Notes: generated by a model not told the origin, from the sequence alone. A DNA stretch of 64,000 nt from Leptospira terpstrae serovar Hualin str. LT 11-33 = ATCC 700639 (GCF_000332495.1 NZ_AOGW02000018.1:250501-314500), one strand, 5' to 3'. Shown: positions 1-11,016, counted from the stretch's first letter. Program-made: numbers and translations.

Positions 1-1067
1 TTCATGTGTTATTTTCCATAGTTATTTTGACTTTGGCATTTACAGAAACAATTTCCATGTCAGTTGCCATTTTAACTTTTATTTGGTTGTGTTTACCGAC
101 ACTTATCATCCAAATCATTGTTGCTTGGGCGCAGATGGTCGCTAAAAAACCCAAAGCCGTTTTACTCGTGATTGGTGCCTCGGCTCTCTTTATTCTCAAT
201 GCACATGATATACTATCTTCTTTAGGTATTTTGGATTCGGTCCCACGTTCCTCCCATTGGGGATTTTTTATCTTTGTCGTTTGCCTCACTCTGTATGGTG
301 AAAATCTTTTCCGTAATTCTGAAATTAAGTATGGTACTTTACAAAAGGAAATAGTCACTGCGGCAAGAATTCAAAATGCAATCCTTCCTCCTTCGCCTCC
401 GCGTTGGGAAAAAATGAATATCAGCGTTTACTACCAACCTTCTCATGAAGTAGGGGGAGATTTTTACGACTTCCAAGCATTAGGTGGTAAAAAGTTTGGA
501 ATTCTAATCGCCGATGTAGTGGGACATGGACTTGGGGCATCTATCATTGCATCACTTTCTAAGTTTGCTTTTTTTCAAGCATACAAACATTGGGCAAACC
601 CTTCCTTTTTACTCTCTGCCATGAATGAAGATTTAGTAAAAAAATCTTTTGGTCGGTTTACGACGGCCACGTACTTCTATATCGATTTGGAATCAGGAAA
701 ATTTATGGTTTCGAGTGCAGGCCACCCTTCTTTTTTCCATTGGAAAGCAGGAACAAAGGAACTTGTAGAAATTAAACCCAAAGGCAAACCACTGGGCATT
801 CTTCCGGGCCTTACCTATGCGGAAGAAGAATACACCTTTCAACCTGAGGACCAGTTTTTGTTTTATACGGACGGTCTTACAGAAGAAGAAAATGAAGACC
901 GGTTGGAATATGGAGAAAAACGTTTAGCAAAATCATTTATTGAAACAATCGCCAAACAATCAATCGATCCAATGGCAAAGGTATTAGAAAACTTTCATTA
1001 CTTTACTGGGCTTTCCGGCTCACCTCACGATGACATCACCATCATTCATTTGCATATAAAGGCATAA
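1..1067 (+). CDS. 7TMR-DISM membrane protein with PP2C/SpoIIE phosphatase domain (5' partial)
   Basis: The frame is open to the left edge, so the N-terminus is missing; a GTG at 6 is only the first in-window start. The first ~110 visible residues are hydrophobic helices ending in a stretch typical of 7TMR-DISM seven-helix sensors (NAHDILSSLGILDS). A PP2C-type serine phosphatase domain of the SpoIIE/RsbU class follows. Its metal-binding acidic motifs are all visible: VGGDFYDF, DVVGHG, FYTDGLTE and PHDDITII. Family knowledge: such enzymes dephosphorylate STAS anti-anti-sigma proteins in partner-switching pathways. Two STAS proteins lie elsewhere in this window (17953 and 55098), but nothing shows they are its substrates. 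It converges on groL across a shared terminator. Confidence 0.85.
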   Translation, partial: HVLFSIVILTLAFTETISMSVAILTFIWLCLPTLIIQIIVAWAQMVAKKPKAVLLVIGASALFILNAHDILSSLGILDSVPRSSHWGFFIFVVCLTLYGENLFRNSEIKYGTLQKEIVTAARIQNAILPPSPPRWEKMNISVYYQPSHEVGGDFYDFQALGGKKFGILIADVVGHGLGASIIASLSKFAFFQAYKHWANPSFLLSAMNEDLVKKSFGRFTTATYFYIDLESGKFMVSSAGHPSFFHWKAGTKELVEIKPKGKPLGILPGLTYAEEEYTFQPEDQFLFYTDGLTEEENEDRLEYGEKRLAKSFIETIAKQSIDPMAKVLENFHYFTGLSGSPHDDITIIHLHIKA

Positions 1068-1098
1068 AAAAAGCCTTGGATTTAGCATCCAAGGCTTT
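1066..1098 (-). terminator. Rho-independent terminator of groES-groL
   Basis: A perfect 12-bp stem (1070-1081 with 1087-1098) closes a 5-nt loop. On the minus strand it is followed by seven T residues, so it is a strong intrinsic terminator for groL. On the plus strand the T run is short, so it would serve the converging phosphatase gene less well. Confidence 0.85.
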
Positions 1099-1151
1099 GG
1101 TGTGCGATCCAGTTGGTACAACCAGATCGCTAAAAAGAATAGGGGTATGAT

Positions 1152-2804
<1,653 letters not shown>

Positions 2805-2820
2805 TTATTTCCTTTTATAA

Positions 2821-3111
2821 TTAGTTTGTCACAACACCGAGGATGTCGCTTTCACGGATGATCAATAAATCACGTCCGCCTTGTTTGATCTCAGTTCCGG
2901 AATATTTTCCGTATAGAACTGTATCTCCTACCTTTACTTCTAAAGGAATGAGTTTTCCGTCTTCGTAACGTCCTTGTCCGACAGCGATGATTTTCCCTTC
3001 TTGTGGTTTTTCTTTTGCTGTGTCTGGTACGATGATGGATCCGATTTTTTCTTCCGACTCATTCTTTGGCTCTACGACCACTCGGTCGCCTAAAGGTTTG
3101 ATTGATGCCAT
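2821..3111 (-). CDS. groS: Co-chaperonin GroES
   Basis: This 96-residue protein begins [15 protein letters not shown] and has the GroES mobile-loop region and the conserved [21 protein letters not shown] segment split around the loop. An AAGGAG ribosome-binding site sits 6 nt before the ATG. As the first gene of the groES-groL operon, it is transcribed from the CIRCE-controlled promoter upstream (3189-3217). Confidence 0.98.
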   Translation of the reverse strand: MASIKPLGDRVVVEPKNESEEKIGSIIVPDTAKEKPQEGKIIAVGQGRYEDGKLIPLEVKVGDTVLYGKYSGTEIKQGGRDLLIIRESDILGVVTN

Positions 3112-3150
3112 GAGTAACTCCTTGTATGCAATCTGCTGTTCAATTCAGGT

Positions 3151-3177
3151 TTAGCACCATTTCAAAAAGAGTGCTAA
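3151..3177 (-). promoter_or_regulatory. CIRCE operator, promoter-distal copy (HrcA site)
   Basis: TTAGCACCA-N9-GAGTGCTAA matches the CIRCE consensus (TTAGCACTC-N9-GAGTGCTAA) with two mismatches in one arm. It lies just downstream of the predicted transcription start of groES, where bound HrcA repressor would block transcription until heat shock. Confidence 0.88.
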
Positions 3178-3188
3178 TCCTGATTCCC

Positions 3189-3217
3189 ATAAAAGGATTG
3201 GGCATACGAATCGTCAA
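3189..3217 (-). promoter_or_regulatory. Sigma-70 type promoter of groES-groL
   Basis: On the minus strand there is TTGACG (3217-3212), a 17-nt spacer and TTTTAT (3194-3189). The -35 box overlaps the upstream CIRCE-like element and the start region is followed by the second CIRCE, so the promoter is bracketed by operators. Confidence 0.75.
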
Positions 3218-3241
3218 GCACTTTCAATCAAAGAGTGCTAA
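3215..3241 (-). promoter_or_regulatory. CIRCE-like operator overlapping the -35 box
   Basis: CAAGCACTT-N9-GAGTGCTAA has one perfect CIRCE half and one half with three mismatches, with the canonical 9-nt spacing. It overlaps the TTGACG -35 box of the groES promoter. It is probably a second, weaker HrcA site. Confidence 0.65.
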
Positions 3242-3248
3242 AATGGAT

Positions 3249-4832
3249 TTAAAACCCGAAAAGTCCCGTTTTTTTGCGTTTTGAGCCCCGTTTGGGAGTG
3301 ACACCGAGCATTCCGAGTAGCCCCCTTGTGACTTCTTTGGCTACAGTGCGGCCCACTTCCCGAGCCAGCGGGTTTTTGGAAAGTGTTTCCACAAAACTTG
3401 GATCTTCCTTCTCTTTGGCCCGTTTGGATTTAGTTCTTTTTTCGCCGGACTCCTCTTCTGCAGCTTCCGTTTCGTCGGCAATGGTTTCCATTTTTTTGGA
3501 AAGCATTTCATGGGCACTTTCTCGGTCGAGGGTGGTCTTGTATTTTTTCACTAAATCGGATTTATCAATTTTGGAATTTAGTTCTTCGGGATTTAAAATT
3601 CCCATTCGTGAGGCCGGAGGGGCAAGTAATGTACGAACGAGGGGAGTCGGACTTCCCTTGGGGCTTAGGGCAGTTATGAAAGCCTCACCAATTCCTAGTT
3701 CGGTGATTACTTCTTTGGTATCATAAAATTCAGTTTCTGGGTAATTTTCAGAAGCAGTTTTTATCGCCTTGCGGTCGTTTGCTGTAAAAGCACGGAGGGC
3801 GTGTTGGACTTTTAGGCCGAGTTGGCCTAAAATTTCTTTCGGTAAGTCGGTCGGGGATTGTGTACAAAAAATAATCCCAACCCCTTTGGAACGGATGAGT
3901 CGTACCATAGTTTCCAATTGTTTGAGTAGGTCACTCGAGGCTTCATCAAAAACTAAGTGAGCTTCATCAATGAATAAAACAAGTTTTGGTTTTTCTAAAT
4001 CACCTTCCTCAGGGAAACTTGCATAAATTTCAGTAAGGAGAGACAACATAAAGGTAGAGAAGAGGCGAGGTTTGGTTTGGATATCTGTCAGACGAATGAT
4101 AGATACCTTAGCTTTTTTGGATTCTATTTGGAGGAGGTCATTCACATCAAAGGAAGGTTCTCCAAAAAAATCTTCTCCCCCTTGGCCTTCGAGTTCAATG
4201 AGTTTCCGTAAGATGATAGAAATACTTTGAGAAGAAACGGTTCCGTATTCTTTTTCCAATTCTTCTTTACCAGCATCATTGATGTATTGGAGAGCCTTTT
4301 TAAAATCTTTAGTATCTAAAATAGGAAGGCCCAAATCATCACAGTATTTAAAAACAAGGGAGACCACACTGCTTTGTGTATCATTCAATTCCAAAATCCG
4401 CGAGATGAGTACAGGTCCAAATTCGGCGATGGTCGCTCGAAGTCTCACTCCCGGTTCTTGCGATAAGGACAAAAATTCCACGGGATAACTTGAAGGTTTC
4501 CAATCCATTCCTAGGGCCTTAGTCCTTTCTTTGATTTTGTCGTTTTCTTCTCCGGATTCGGCAAGGCCAGAAAGGTCTCCCTTGATGTCCATAAGGACAA
4601 CCGGAACACCCGCCTCGGATAATGATTCTGTCAGGAGTTGGAGGGTTTTGGTTTTTCCCGTTCCTGTGGCACCGGCGATCAGTCCATGCCGATTCAGGGT
4701 GGAAAGGGGGATAGAAACAGAAGCTTCTTTATGTGTTTCTCCATCAAACATCCCTGCACCCAAATAGAGTGATCCTTTGGATGGGTATCCTTCGTTTATT
4801 TTTGAAACAAATGCATCTGATTTTTTTGCCAT
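3249..4832 (-). CDS. HerA-like ATPase of the DUF853/YjgR family
   Basis: The 527-residue protein has a Walker A motif (GATGTGKT, residues 54-61) and a Walker B (LVLFIDEAH, with D289 and E290), plus the family ending with a basic tail and GLFGF C-terminus. The family belongs to the HerA/FtsK superfamily of hexameric P-loop ATPases; its E. coli member YjgR has no settled function. No nuclease partner such as NurA lies beside it, so a DNA-end-processing role is not supported by context. An AAGGAG ribosome-binding site is 6 nt before the ATG. It lies directly upstream of the groES control region on the same strand, with its own stop before the CIRCE sites. Confidence 0.88.
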   Translation of the reverse strand: MAKKSDAFVSKINEGYPSKGSLYLGAGMFDGETHKEASVSIPLSTLNRHGLIAGATGTGKTKTLQLLTESLSEAGVPVVLMDIKGDLSGLAESGEENDKIKERTKALGMDWKPSSYPVEFLSLSQEPGVRLRATIAEFGPVLISRILELNDTQSSVVSLVFKYCDDLGLPILDTKDFKKALQYINDAGKEELEKEYGTVSSQSISIILRKLIELEGQGGEDFFGEPSFDVNDLLQIESKKAKVSIIRLTDIQTKPRLFSTFMLSLLTEIYASFPEEGDLEKPKLVLFIDEAHLVFDEASSDLLKQLETMVRLIRSKGVGIIFCTQSPTDLPKEILGQLGLKVQHALRAFTANDRKAIKTASENYPETEFYDTKEVITELGIGEAFITALSPKGSPTPLVRTLLAPPASRMGILNPEELNSKIDKSDLVKKYKTTLDRESAHEMLSKKMETIADETEAAEEESGEKRTKSKRAKEKEDPSFVETLSKNPLAREVGRTVAKEVTRGLLGMLGVTPKRGSKRKKTGLFGF

Positions 4833-5002
4833 TGCCGTCTCCTTGAATCCCCTACTTGTTTCCAGGGAGAATCGAAGTCAATGTTTTCTATCGCAAGCAA
4901 AACGATTGTAAATTACCTAAACGGCCCAAAACGAAAGAATAAATTTCTCGTACACGTACTAATATGGTTTGAGTTTTTCGAAATTCATTTTAGGGTTAGG
5001 AT

Positions 5003-7414
5003 GTGGTACGTATCCAAATTTTACCCCTATCTAAACTTATATATTTTTCTATTGCTGTATCTGTTTTCATCCAATGCAATCGTTCCATTCCCACCTTAGC
5101 CCCGGCAAAAACCATCCAGGCCGGTGTTTTGGATCTTTCGAAAGAAGACCCAAAAACTTTGGACCCATTTCCCTTAGCTGGTGAGTGGGAAGCTTTCCCT
5201 GGTGAACTTCCAGAAACCGAAGATGAGTTCAAAGCCTTAGAAAAAAAAGAACCAATCCGGCTTGCCGTTCCTGCGTATTGGGTGAACCAAAATTTACCAG
5301 CGCACGGATTTGTAACGTATCGTTTGAAAATAAAAGTAAACGAACCCTTGAACTTAATGTTCTATTTGAGAGAAACTTCTTCTGCCTATAGAGCGTATTA
5401 TCACAATGCAGAACGTGGACTTGTTTTACTTGGTTCAGCGGGAAAAGTTTCCAAAACCAAAGAAGGTTCCATTGGGTATTACTTAGAAACAGCTCGTTCT
5501 TTCCGTGCCACTCCCACTACCGTTTTGTATCTCCAAATCTCCAACTATCTTTATTCGCGCGGTGGTCCTTACTATTCACCTGTGTTAGGTGAGGTGGGTA
5601 AAACTCTTCTTTACTTACGATTTAAAGAACGGAAAAAAGCATTTTTCTTTGCTACGTTTTTTGTCCTTGCGATCTCTCATATGTTTTTGTACATCCATCG
5701 CAGAAAGGACAAATCTCCTCTTTGGTTTTCTTTACTTTGTCTTTCTTGGCTTCTTAGAATTTTACTTTTTGACCGGGTGTCTAGGGATTGGTTCCAAGCC
5801 TCCGATTGGCTCGAGATGTTCCAGATTCGTCTAGAATACTTGGCGTTTTGCGGGATTCAAGGTTTTAGCCTTTTGTTTTTTTTCCAAAACCAAAAAAACT
5901 TCCTGCCACAAAAGTACAAAAGGTATCTATTAATTCCTATCATTCTCGAATTAATAATTATCATCTCGACACCGTACGCAGTGTACACAAAACTTTTGAT
6001 TTTTAGTCAGGTTTATATGTCGATCATTCTTATCATTGCTATGTTCGCTGCATTTCGGTCCTGCTTACAAAGAGAAACCCGGTTTACGGGGAGTATGATT
6101 TTATTTGGAACCATCATCATTCTTTCTGCCACCATTTATGATTCCGTTGTGTTTTTTAAACGTTGGGATTTACCAATGCTTACTGAGCTTGGGTTTGCCA
6201 TTTTTTGTATGTGTCTTGCCATTGTGATTTCCAAACAAAATGCTCACACATGGGAGACCGCAGAATACCTAACACTCAATTTACGAAAAGAAGTAGAATG
6301 GAAAACCATAGAACTCCGAAAAGAAAAAGAAAAAGCAGAAAAAACGGGAGAACTTAAAGATAAATTTATATCCATTGTTTCGCATGACATTCGGTCTCCA
6401 CTTTTTGGAATCTCTTCTGTATTTAATTTACTGACAGAATCTCCTCCTTCTCTCTCTCCAGAAAGAGCCAAACAGGTATTAGGGGAAGCATCTACTGGAC
6501 TCAAAAACATCCTCAGTATGGTGGAAGAGCTGATCAAATACTCTCGATTCCAAAACGCCTCCGTATTTCCAGATTACCAACTTTTTGATTTTCGCCAAAT
6601 CACAGACCAATTGATTGAACGTGTCCAGGATATGGCAAAACCCAAAAACATTACGATCATCACTCATATGGAAGAATCTTCGATTGGAATTGGAGATCCC
6701 AACCTGATAGAACACTTGATATGGAACTTACTTACCAATGCAGTTAAGTTCACAAAAGAATCAGGTACAGTAGAAATCTCTTTAACCGAATCCAGTAAAC
6801 ATTGGAGTTTGAAAGTCATTGATACGGGAATCGGGATGCCACCTTATTGGGCAGAACATATTTTAGAGGAAGGATTTTTATTTGTTCGGAAAGGAACCGC
6901 AGATGAAATGGGAGCAGGTGTTGGCCTTGCTTTTTGTAAAGAAGTGGCCGAACGTCATGGAGCCGAACTCATTGTTCAGTCCGAAGAAGAAAAAGGAACT
7001 TCTGTTCAGTTTTTACTTCCTAACTATGAAAAGATTGTCCTCGTTTTAGATGACAATCCAGGATACCGAAAACAAATCCGAAAAGTTTTGAAGGACTTAC
7101 CTTGTATCCTTTGGGAAGAGGAGTATCCTGACCATGCCCTACTTTCTGTCGGCCGATTGAAACCAGATCTTATCATCGTGGATTTTTCTATGCCAGAAAG
7201 AACGGGAATCGATTTTTTAAGGGATCTATATTCCAATTCAGAAATGGAAGAAATTCGTTCCTTACTTGTTTCTAGTTCGCATACTGATCCTAATACAGGT
7301 TACAAGTTGGAAGCCACTGTGATTGAACTTGGGGGAGATGCTTTCCTTACAAAAACATCTCCTGATGAAAAGTTGATTGAACTAGTAAAACGATTGTTAG
7401 ATCTAGAAACCTAG
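5003..7414 (+). CDS. Hybrid histidine kinase, 7TMR-DISM sensor with C-terminal receiver
   Basis: The 803-residue protein has an N-terminal secretion helix, a periplasmic beta-sandwich of the 7TMR-DISMED2 type (about 80-195), and seven hydrophobic helices (about 205-410). A coiled linker follows, then HisKA with phospho-acceptor H461 in the IVSHDIRSP motif. The HATPase carries an N box (NLLTNAVKFT) and G boxes (DTGIGM, GAGVGLAF), and the receiver's acceptor is D727 (IIVDFSMP). It starts at GTG 5003 behind an AGGG-containing site. The final 4 bp overlap the end of the convergent NarL-type regulator. Family knowledge: these sensors read small periplasmic ligands, often sugars; the ligand here is unknown. 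Confidence 0.92.
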   Translation: MVRIQILPLSKLIYFSIAVSVFIQCNRSIPTLAPAKTIQAGVLDLSKEDPKTLDPFPLAGEWEAFPGELPETEDEFKALEKKEPIRLAVPAYWVNQNLPAHGFVTYRLKIKVNEPLNLMFYLRETSSAYRAYYHNAERGLVLLGSAGKVSKTKEGSIGYYLETARSFRATPTTVLYLQISNYLYSRGGPYYSPVLGEVGKTLLYLRFKERKKAFFFATFFVLAISHMFLYIHRRKDKSPLWFSLLCLSWLLRILLFDRVSRDWFQASDWLEMFQIRLEYLAFCGIQGFSLLFFFQNQKNFLPQKYKRYLLIPIILELIIIISTPYAVYTKLLIFSQVYMSIILIIAMFAAFRSCLQRETRFTGSMILFGTIIILSATIYDSVVFFKRWDLPMLTELGFAIFCMCLAIVISKQNAHTWETAEYLTLNLRKEVEWKTIELRKEKEKAEKTGELKDKFISIVSHDIRSPLFGISSVFNLLTESPPSLSPERAKQVLGEASTGLKNILSMVEELIKYSRFQNASVFPDYQLFDFRQITDQLIERVQDMAKPKNITIITHMEESSIGIGDPNLIEHLIWNLLTNAVKFTKESGTVEISLTESSKHWSLKVIDTGIGMPPYWAEHILEEGFLFVRKGTADEMGAGVGLAFCKEVAERHGAELIVQSEEEKGTSVQFLLPNYEKIVLVLDDNPGYRKQIRKVLKDLPCILWEEEYPDHALLSVGRLKPDLIIVDFSMPERTGIDFLRDLYSNSEMEEIRSLLVSSSHTDPNTGYKLEATVIELGGDAFLTKTSPDEKLIELVKRLLDLET

Positions 7415-8031
7415 ATTAACATTTGTTCTTTGGCGCGGCCAATCAGTTCGGCAACAGTTTTGGCATTGAATCGGTCTTTGAGCCTACCGACATGGTATTC
7501 CACTGTTCTTTTCGATAGGCCAATTTCTGTTCCAATTTCTTGGTAGGTTTTTCCATGTCCGAGAAGGGTTAGGATTTGTTTTTCCTTTTTGTTGGCAACT
7601 TTCCCGTCTTGAGGTTTGCGGTTGAAGCTAAGCTTTAAGTTCTTAGAATAAACCGTCTTTCCTGCTGCAATTTCATTTAGGTTTTTGGTAAGGCTACTCA
7701 GATCATCACTTTTTAAAAGATATCCATCCACACCAGCTTCAATCGCTGAATGAACAATGGGTTGTTCATCGAGCATGGTGAGAGTGACCACTTTTAGGTT
7801 TGGATGTTCTTTTTTCCAATCCTTCACCATATTCAATACGTTCTCTCCTGGAATCCGTAAATCAAGGAGGACGAAATCTGGTTTCGTTTCATTTAAGAGG
7901 GCAAGAATTTGAGAGGAATGTTCGGCTTCTCCCACAACTTCGAAATCAGCTGAGGAGTTCACAACGTGTTTTACGCCGACCCGAGTCACAGCGTGGTCTT
8001 CAACGAGTAATACCTTCTTTTTAGGTGTCAT
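7411..8031 (-). CDS. NarL/FixJ-type response regulator
   Basis: A 206-residue two-domain regulator. The receiver has the acidic pair E11/D12, acceptor D57 (FVLLDLRIPG) and the Lys of YLLKSDD. A LuxR-type helix-turn-helix lies at about 140-200 (TYQEIGTEIGLSKRTVEYHV). It probably binds DNA as a dimer once phosphorylated. It converges with and overlaps the hybrid kinase at 5003 by 4 bp, which makes that kinase the obvious candidate partner, although the kinase's own C-terminal receiver would compete. The start lies 186 bp from the divergent cNMP gene, so the shared gap probably holds both promoters. Confidence 0.93.
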   Translation of the reverse strand: MTPKKKVLLVEDHAVTRVGVKHVVNSSADFEVVGEAEHSSQILALLNETKPDFVLLDLRIPGENVLNMVKDWKKEHPNLKVVTLTMLDEQPIVHSAIEAGVDGYLLKSDDLSSLTKNLNEIAAGKTVYSKNLKLSFNRKPQDGKVANKKEKQILTLLGHGKTYQEIGTEIGLSKRTVEYHVGRLKDRFNAKTVAELIGRAKEQMLI

Positions 8032-8217
8032 ATTTATCCCTTATTTTGGAATCAGGAACTAATTGTTCCTAGCGTTTCTCCCTAGTAGACGAAGGGAACT
8101 GCGAATATTAGTACTATTCCGTTCCATTTGTCCATAAAAAATCGTGGGTCTATCTACTTAATTTTCTCTTGCAAATTCGCTAAATTCCCCCATTTTCAGA
8201 GAAATCCTAGGAGTATT

Positions 8218-8688
8218 ATGAATACTAAAGTAGAGAGTCTCAAAAAAATATATCTCTTCCAAAAGTTAAACCAAGACGAACTGTTGCACATTGCTGAAAA
8301 GATCCGGGAAGTCCACCTACCTCCTAGAAATGTTTTGTATGATATGGGGGAAGAGGCTGAGTCCATGTACATTGTGAAGTATGGAACTTTACAAATTTCC
8401 ACTTCCACAAGCCATGGGGACGATGTGAACCTCATCACCCTCGGAGAAGGGGACCATTTTGGGGAATTGCCCTTTTTTGATGATGAAAAGCGCTCTGCAA
8501 AAGTAGAAGCCAAAGAAAATACCGAATTATACGAACTTCGCTATGCTGATTTACATGACATGTTTTCCAAAAACAAAGAAATGGAACTCAAATTCTATAA
8601 AGAAGTGACGCATTATTACATCCGTAGACTCCGAAAGCTTACCCATGACTTGGCATATGCTAGAGAATTAAGGAAACGATTCGCCTAA
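8218..8688 (+). CDS. Cyclic nucleotide-binding domain protein
   Basis: The ATG at 8218 is chosen because AGGAG lies at 8209-8213; an upstream ATG at 8128 has no such site. The 156-residue product is a single cNMP-binding beta-barrel with the phosphate-binding cassette FGELPFFDDEKRSA, in which the conserved Glu and Arg are both kept, so cAMP or cGMP binding is plausible. No helix-turn-helix or other output domain is present beyond a basic C-terminal helix, so it probably acts by protein contact. It is divergent from the response regulator at 7411. Confidence 0.85.
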   Translation: MNTKVESLKKIYLFQKLNQDELLHIAEKIREVHLPPRNVLYDMGEEAESMYIVKYGTLQISTSTSHGDDVNLITLGEGDHFGELPFFDDEKRSAKVEAKENTELYELRYADLHDMFSKNKEMELKFYKEVTHYYIRRLRKLTHDLAYARELRKRFA

Positions 8689-8838
8689 AAGGCAGAAAGA
8701 GACAAAATTCAATCAAATCGGGATTTTTTATCGATCACTTTCGAAAAAACCTTTTCCATTCCTCAGTTTCTTCCTATTACAGCTAAGGAATGGGTTTCGG
8801 ATTCCGATACTATTTACGTAGGCAGGGAGAAGGAATGC

Positions 8839-9078
8839 ATGGTGGACCCCGAAATCCTAACCGAGAAGATCGTAACACAAAATAAGACCTTCTTGGTGGA
8901 TTTGAAGAAGAACCAGGCTGGATTCTACCTGAAAGTATCGGAGTGGTCGAATAGCAAAAAATCCTCGATCTTTCTACCGGCAGAAGGAATCGATCGAATG
9001 ATCGAAATCTTGAATCAATTTAAAAGCCGGATATCCGATAATGAGAATACGAAAGACCCGGAGTTAGGAGCCTTTTAG
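8839..9078 (+). CDS. PUR-domain nucleic-acid-binding protein (DUF3276)
   Basis: The 79-residue protein matches the bacterial PUR-alpha type repeat (DUF3276): a FLVDLKKNQAGFYLKVSEW strand region followed by an amphipathic helix. The Borrelia homologue BpuR binds DNA and RNA and regulates gene expression. GGGAGAAGGA precedes the ATG. The stop is 11 bp before the flaA2 ATG, and the flaA2 ribosome-binding site overlaps this gene's stop codon region, so the two are almost certainly cotranscribed. Confidence 0.85.
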   Translation: MVDPEILTEKIVTQNKTFLVDLKKNQAGFYLKVSEWSNSKKSSIFLPAEGIDRMIEILNQFKSRISDNENTKDPELGAF

Positions 9079-9089
9079 GAGTGAGTTTC

Positions 9090-9806
9090 ATGGGGAAATT
9101 AGGAATGACCAAACTGTTGTTAGGCCTCTTCCTTTCAATAGGAATGTTGTACGCACAGGCAGATACTGGCGGACAAAATACAGCTAACACTGCAAACGAT
9201 GAGGATAGCCCTCTTAGAAAAATCGTTTTAGACGATTTCGAAGAGGCGGAGGATTGGAGAGTAAAAGCTACCACTCCACTCGGAGAAACAAGAACTTTGA
9301 AACTCGTTCAACGCGGGCTCATCAAAGATGTATTCGATGAAAAAACCGTTCCAGAAGACGGCGGGGACAAAGTCGAAAAAAACCATATTTTAGGTGTCAA
9401 AACACATTTTGCTGCTAAAGGTTTGGATCGTGTTGAATTGTACCCACCACATGAGTACATCATCAAAGGGAAAGTAAGACAAATCTCTGTTTGGGTTCTT
9501 GGTAGAAAGTATAGACATACTTTATTTGCGAAATTTAGAGATTATAGAGACGTAACACATAATATCCGTTTGGGTCGATTGGATTTCTTCGGATGGAGAA
9601 AACTTACGGCTACAATTCCAGGATTTATTCCACAAAGTACAAGATTTGCACTTTTAGATAAAAACCTTCATTTTGTTTCTCTCTTCGTGACCTCTGATGT
9701 TCATGAAGTAGCAGGGGACTTTTACTTTTATGTAGATGACCTCCAAGTGAGAACTGACAGATCCGAAGCGAAATACCCTGGATCTGAAATTAAGGACAAT
9801 TGGTAA
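9090..9806 (+). CDS. flaA2: Periplasmic flagellar sheath protein FlaA2
   Basis: I take ATG 9090 over GTG 9081 because AGGAG at 9077-9081 is correctly spaced for it. The 238-residue product has a signal peptide ending near AQA and the FlaA core: [22 protein letters not shown] and the IPGFIPQ segment. FlaA proteins coat the FlaB core of spirochaete periplasmic flagella and affect filament curvature and motility. In Leptospira two paralogues are arranged flaA2-flaA1, which fits the size order here. flaA1 follows after 16 bp. Confidence 0.88.
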   Translation: MGKLGMTKLLLGLFLSIGMLYAQADTGGQNTANTANDEDSPLRKIVLDDFEEAEDWRVKATTPLGETRTLKLVQRGLIKDVFDEKTVPEDGGDKVEKNHILGVKTHFAAKGLDRVELYPPHEYIIKGKVRQISVWVLGRKYRHTLFAKFRDYRDVTHNIRLGRLDFFGWRKLTATIPGFIPQSTRFALLDKNLHFVSLFVTSDVHEVAGDFYFYVDDLQVRTDRSEAKYPGSEIKDNW

Positions 9807-9822
9807 GCGGGAGAAAGGAACA

Positions 9823-10809
9823 ATGGAAAACAAAAAAACAAAAATCCTAACTTTAGTAGCCCTTACGTCCCTCGCACTGATTGGATTTGCGCAGGCGCAA
9901 TACAAAGTTTCCAATGGAGTGGCAACACCCATAGGAAATGATATTGGTGCACTAGAACTCAAAGCCATCACGATCGAATCTTGGGACAGTCCAACATCGA
10001 CTGCTCCTTACGGTTGGGAAGTGTTCACTGACAAAGACGGTGTGAACAAAGATGGCACGGGTGATATGAAATATGATGAGAACAATAAGTATTCACCTGT
10101 TCTCAATGACCCAGCAAAATCTCCTCTTGTCATGAGGGAAGTGAAGCTGGTGCCAGGTAAACCCGGCGATGTAAAAAACGTAGATGCAGGGAATGCCAAA
10201 GTTTTGGCCGTGAAGTTTCAATTCACTTTTCCAGGAAACAATGTGGTGACGGTTCGTCCTCCGCGTGCTCCTGAATATGAAGTGACTCGTGCACGACCAT
10301 ACATCGGTGACGATAACAAAAAGAAATTTGATAAAATCTACGGGATTGAAGCACCAGGAAATGTGAAAGCCATTTCTGTTTGGGTTCTTGGTCGTGGAAA
10401 TGAATATGATCTAGAAGGTTGGTTGGAAGATTATAATGGCAATAGCCATATTTTCCCTTTCGGTTCCTTGGACTTTGTGGGTTGGAGACCTCTCCACATC
10501 ATCATCCCTCCAGGAATTCCGCAAGAGGCAAATGCATTTCCAGCAACAAGAAACTTGATCTTCAAACAGTTTAAGATTCGTTCTAGACCAAACTCTGGTC
10601 CAGAAACGGTTTACCTTTTCTTTGATGAACTTCGAGTTCTTGCTGATACTTTCGAAGTTCACTTTGATGGAGCAAACCTAGACTTTGATGAAGAAGATTG
10701 TAAAAGCAAAGTAAAAATGGAGCAAATGCTTCAGAAGTCCGGGGCCATCTCTACAGGCGCGAAAATTCGTGATTGTAGTGGAAGTAACGGCTCTTCACAA
10801 AACAAGTAG
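9823..10809 (+). CDS. flaA1: Periplasmic flagellar sheath protein FlaA1
   Basis: The 328-residue product has a signal peptide (cleavage likely after GFAQA) and the same FlaA core as its upstream neighbour: [22 protein letters not shown] and [19 protein letters not shown] precedes the ATG. The C-terminus is an extra acidic/Cys-containing tail (a Cys near 293 and another near 318) that the shorter paralogue lacks. An intrinsic terminator follows, so PUR-flaA2-flaA1 is a closed unit. Confidence 0.9.
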   Translation: MENKKTKILTLVALTSLALIGFAQAQYKVSNGVATPIGNDIGALELKAITIESWDSPTSTAPYGWEVFTDKDGVNKDGTGDMKYDENNKYSPVLNDPAKSPLVMREVKLVPGKPGDVKNVDAGNAKVLAVKFQFTFPGNNVVTVRPPRAPEYEVTRARPYIGDDNKKKFDKIYGIEAPGNVKAISVWVLGRGNEYDLEGWLEDYNGNSHIFPFGSLDFVGWRPLHIIIPPGIPQEANAFPATRNLIFKQFKIRSRPNSGPETVYLFFDELRVLADTFEVHFDGANLDFDEEDCKSKVKMEQMLQKSGAISTGAKIRDCSGSNGSSQNK

Positions 10810-10850
10810 TTTCCTTACTCACTCGAAGGAGACTGCCTTTGGGACCAGGA

Positions 10851-10878
10851 AAACCCAGCCATTCGGTTGGGTTTTTTG
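10851..10878 (+). terminator. Rho-independent terminator after flaA1
   Basis: AACCCAGCC (10852-10860) pairs with GGTTGGGTT (10865-10873) with one G-T pair around a 4-nt loop, followed by a T run to 10877. It ends the flaA operon. Confidence 0.85.
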
Positions 10879-11016
10879 GCTTTACAGAATCGAACGGACC
10901 TAGAAAATGAACTCTAGGACTGTTCTTTTCGCGGATTCATCGCTAAATTTACCGTAACAACTTTATAGGAACTATGAACACCCTTTATTGGAAATACGAA
11001 GAGGGAGATTCTTTTC

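Noticed and set aside
3249..4832. HerA-NurA style DNA-end-processing system
   Set aside because: The ATPase is of the DUF853 branch and has no nuclease partner beside it.
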